This document shows, piece after piece, positions 4,848-5,212 of a stretch of 5,212 bases of DNA. This DNA comes from Methylovulum sp. (GTDB lineage: Bacteria > Pseudomonadota > Gammaproteobacteria > Methylococcales > Methylomonadaceae). The translations under genes were made by a program, and so were the position numbers. The notes beneath the pieces were generated by a model. That model did not search any database, had not been told where the DNA came from, and saw nothing but the letters and a program-made list of their open reading frames with translations. Position 1 is the first letter of the stretch. Every line of letters starts with the position of its first letter. The stretch spans positions 1 to 5,212 of the forward strand of contig JAQTNZ010000243.1 of assembly GCA_028713595.1 (NCBI GenBank), written 5' to 3'.

Positions 4848-4867
4848 GCCTTGGTTAAAGCAAGACC

Positions 4868-5212
4868 TTATATTTTTGAAAAATCAACTTTTAAGACGTT
4901 GACATCTTTCCAGACCTCTTCGACAAAATCGGCATCCATCGTTGGCATCCCGTCCTGCAACCATTGCACCAGGATTTTGGCGACATTGGGGTAGGTGATG
5001 TGGATGGCATGGTTCTCATGCAGCCAATGTTCAATCACCGCCCGGTCCAAAGATTTCATGGTGTGACCATAACCCAGCTCTTTTAAGGCGGCGGCATTGG
5101 AAATTTGCTCCATTTGCGACTGTAATGGCTTGACCAAAATCTTTTTGCCCAGTTGTAAGGCCTCGCTCGCCAATTCAAAACCGGCGTTGCTGATGATGCC
5201 CAAGATCGGAAG
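4868..5212 (-). CDS. Glycosyltransferase, MJ1255/VC2487-like, C-terminal part
   Basis: Only the C-terminal 114 or so codons are present; the gene runs off the right edge. No true start is visible: the TTG at 5203 is an internal codon. The segment ISNAGFELASEAL near the visible beginning, GKKILVKPL, and QMEQISNAAALKELGYG form the nucleotide-sugar binding region of GT-B glycosyltransferases, resembling the glycosyltransferase family 28 C-terminal domain. The details fit the group often annotated MJ1255/VC2487 family, whose substrates are not established. It would act at the cytoplasmic side of the membrane on a lipid or polymer acceptor, by analogy with the fold. It is convergent with the LpxH-like gene; a shared role in envelope sugar-lipid metabolism is inference only. 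The three codons before Leu-Gly-Ile-Ile may be sequencing adapter and should not be trusted. Confidence 0.75.
   Translation of the reverse strand, partial: LPILGIISNAGFELASEALQLGKKILVKPLQSQMEQISNAAALKELGYGHTMKSLDRAVIEHWLHENHAIHITYPNVAKILVQWLQDGMPTMDADFVEEVWKDVNVLKVDFSKI
5203..5212. other. Probable sequencing adapter remnant at the window end
   Basis: The final ten bases, AGATCGGAAG, are identical to the start of the standard Illumina TruSeq adapter. They sit exactly at the edge of the sequence, as expected for untrimmed adapter in an assembly. Confidence 0.6.

Larger units (their letters stand above)
4464..4867. other. Noncoding stretch between convergent phosphoesterase and glycosyltransferase genes
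   Basis: These 404 bp hold an 11-bp palindrome ACGCG-C-CGCGT (4512-4522) inside TTCTCGTTCCCACGCGCC, which resembles half of a common CGTTCCCACG intergenic repeat. They also hold repeat copy B (4586-4730) with decayed flanking arms (TTTCAA at 4573-4578, TTGAAA at 4752-4757), a small inverted repeat (4782-4797) and a strong hairpin (4821-4847). No gene was found. Confidence 0.7.

Noticed and set aside
1..5212. Depletion of CCWGG sites as proof of self-restriction
   Set aside because: At least four CCWGG sites are visible by eye (near 1299, 1782, 2822 and 4969), and the window is too short for a meaningful depletion test.

Overview
The window most resembles accessory DNA from a gammaproteobacterium of moderate GC content. 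This rests on a Dcm/EcoRII-like restriction-modification pair, a DUF1778/GNAT toxin-antitoxin pair, an LpxH-like phosphoesterase and a GTGAGCYTGTCGAA-type intergenic palindrome family of the sort seen in many gammaproteobacterial genomes. Genus cannot be set from the sequence; a methanotroph or sulfur-oxidiser is only a guess. Both ends cut through genes, and the last ten bases match the start of a common sequencing adapter, so the window is probably a whole short contig.

Region 1 (1-2090, + strand) is a type II restriction-modification operon. It holds the C-terminal part of a Dcm-like cytosine-C5 methyltransferase, a small acidic protein of unknown function, and a 411-residue EcoRII-like endonuclease. 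The gaps are short (26 and 29 bp) and both downstream genes have a ribosome binding site, so the three are probably co-transcribed. The conserved methyltransferase target-recognition segment and the EcoRII-type nuclease both point to CCWGG, or the related CCNGG, as the recognition sequence.

Region 2 (2126-2894, - strand) is a toxin-antitoxin operon, convergent with the nuclease gene. A DUF1778 ribbon-helix-helix antitoxin precedes and overlaps a GNAT acetyltransferase toxin of the TacT/AtaT type. Short near-direct repeats lie on either side of the pair.

Region 3 (2895-3656) is about 760 bp without a convincing gene. It holds a symmetric element of about 250 bp with 27-bp terminal inverted repeats around a 145-bp core, a perfect 17-bp palindrome, a GC-rich foldback, and a leader with small inverted repeats.

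Region 4 (3657-4463, + strand) is a complete calcineurin-like metallophosphoesterase of the LpxH-like (COG2908) group. Region 5 (4464-4867) is noncoding and carries a second copy of the 145-bp core in inverse orientation, so the phosphoesterase gene lies between two inverted repeats. It ends with a strong hairpin. Region 6 (4868 to the end, - strand) is the C-terminal part of a glycosyltransferase resembling the MJ1255/VC2487 group, convergent with the phosphoesterase. The last two genes look like envelope or lipid-sugar functions, while regions 1-3 look like acquired defence and stability modules plus small mobile repeats.
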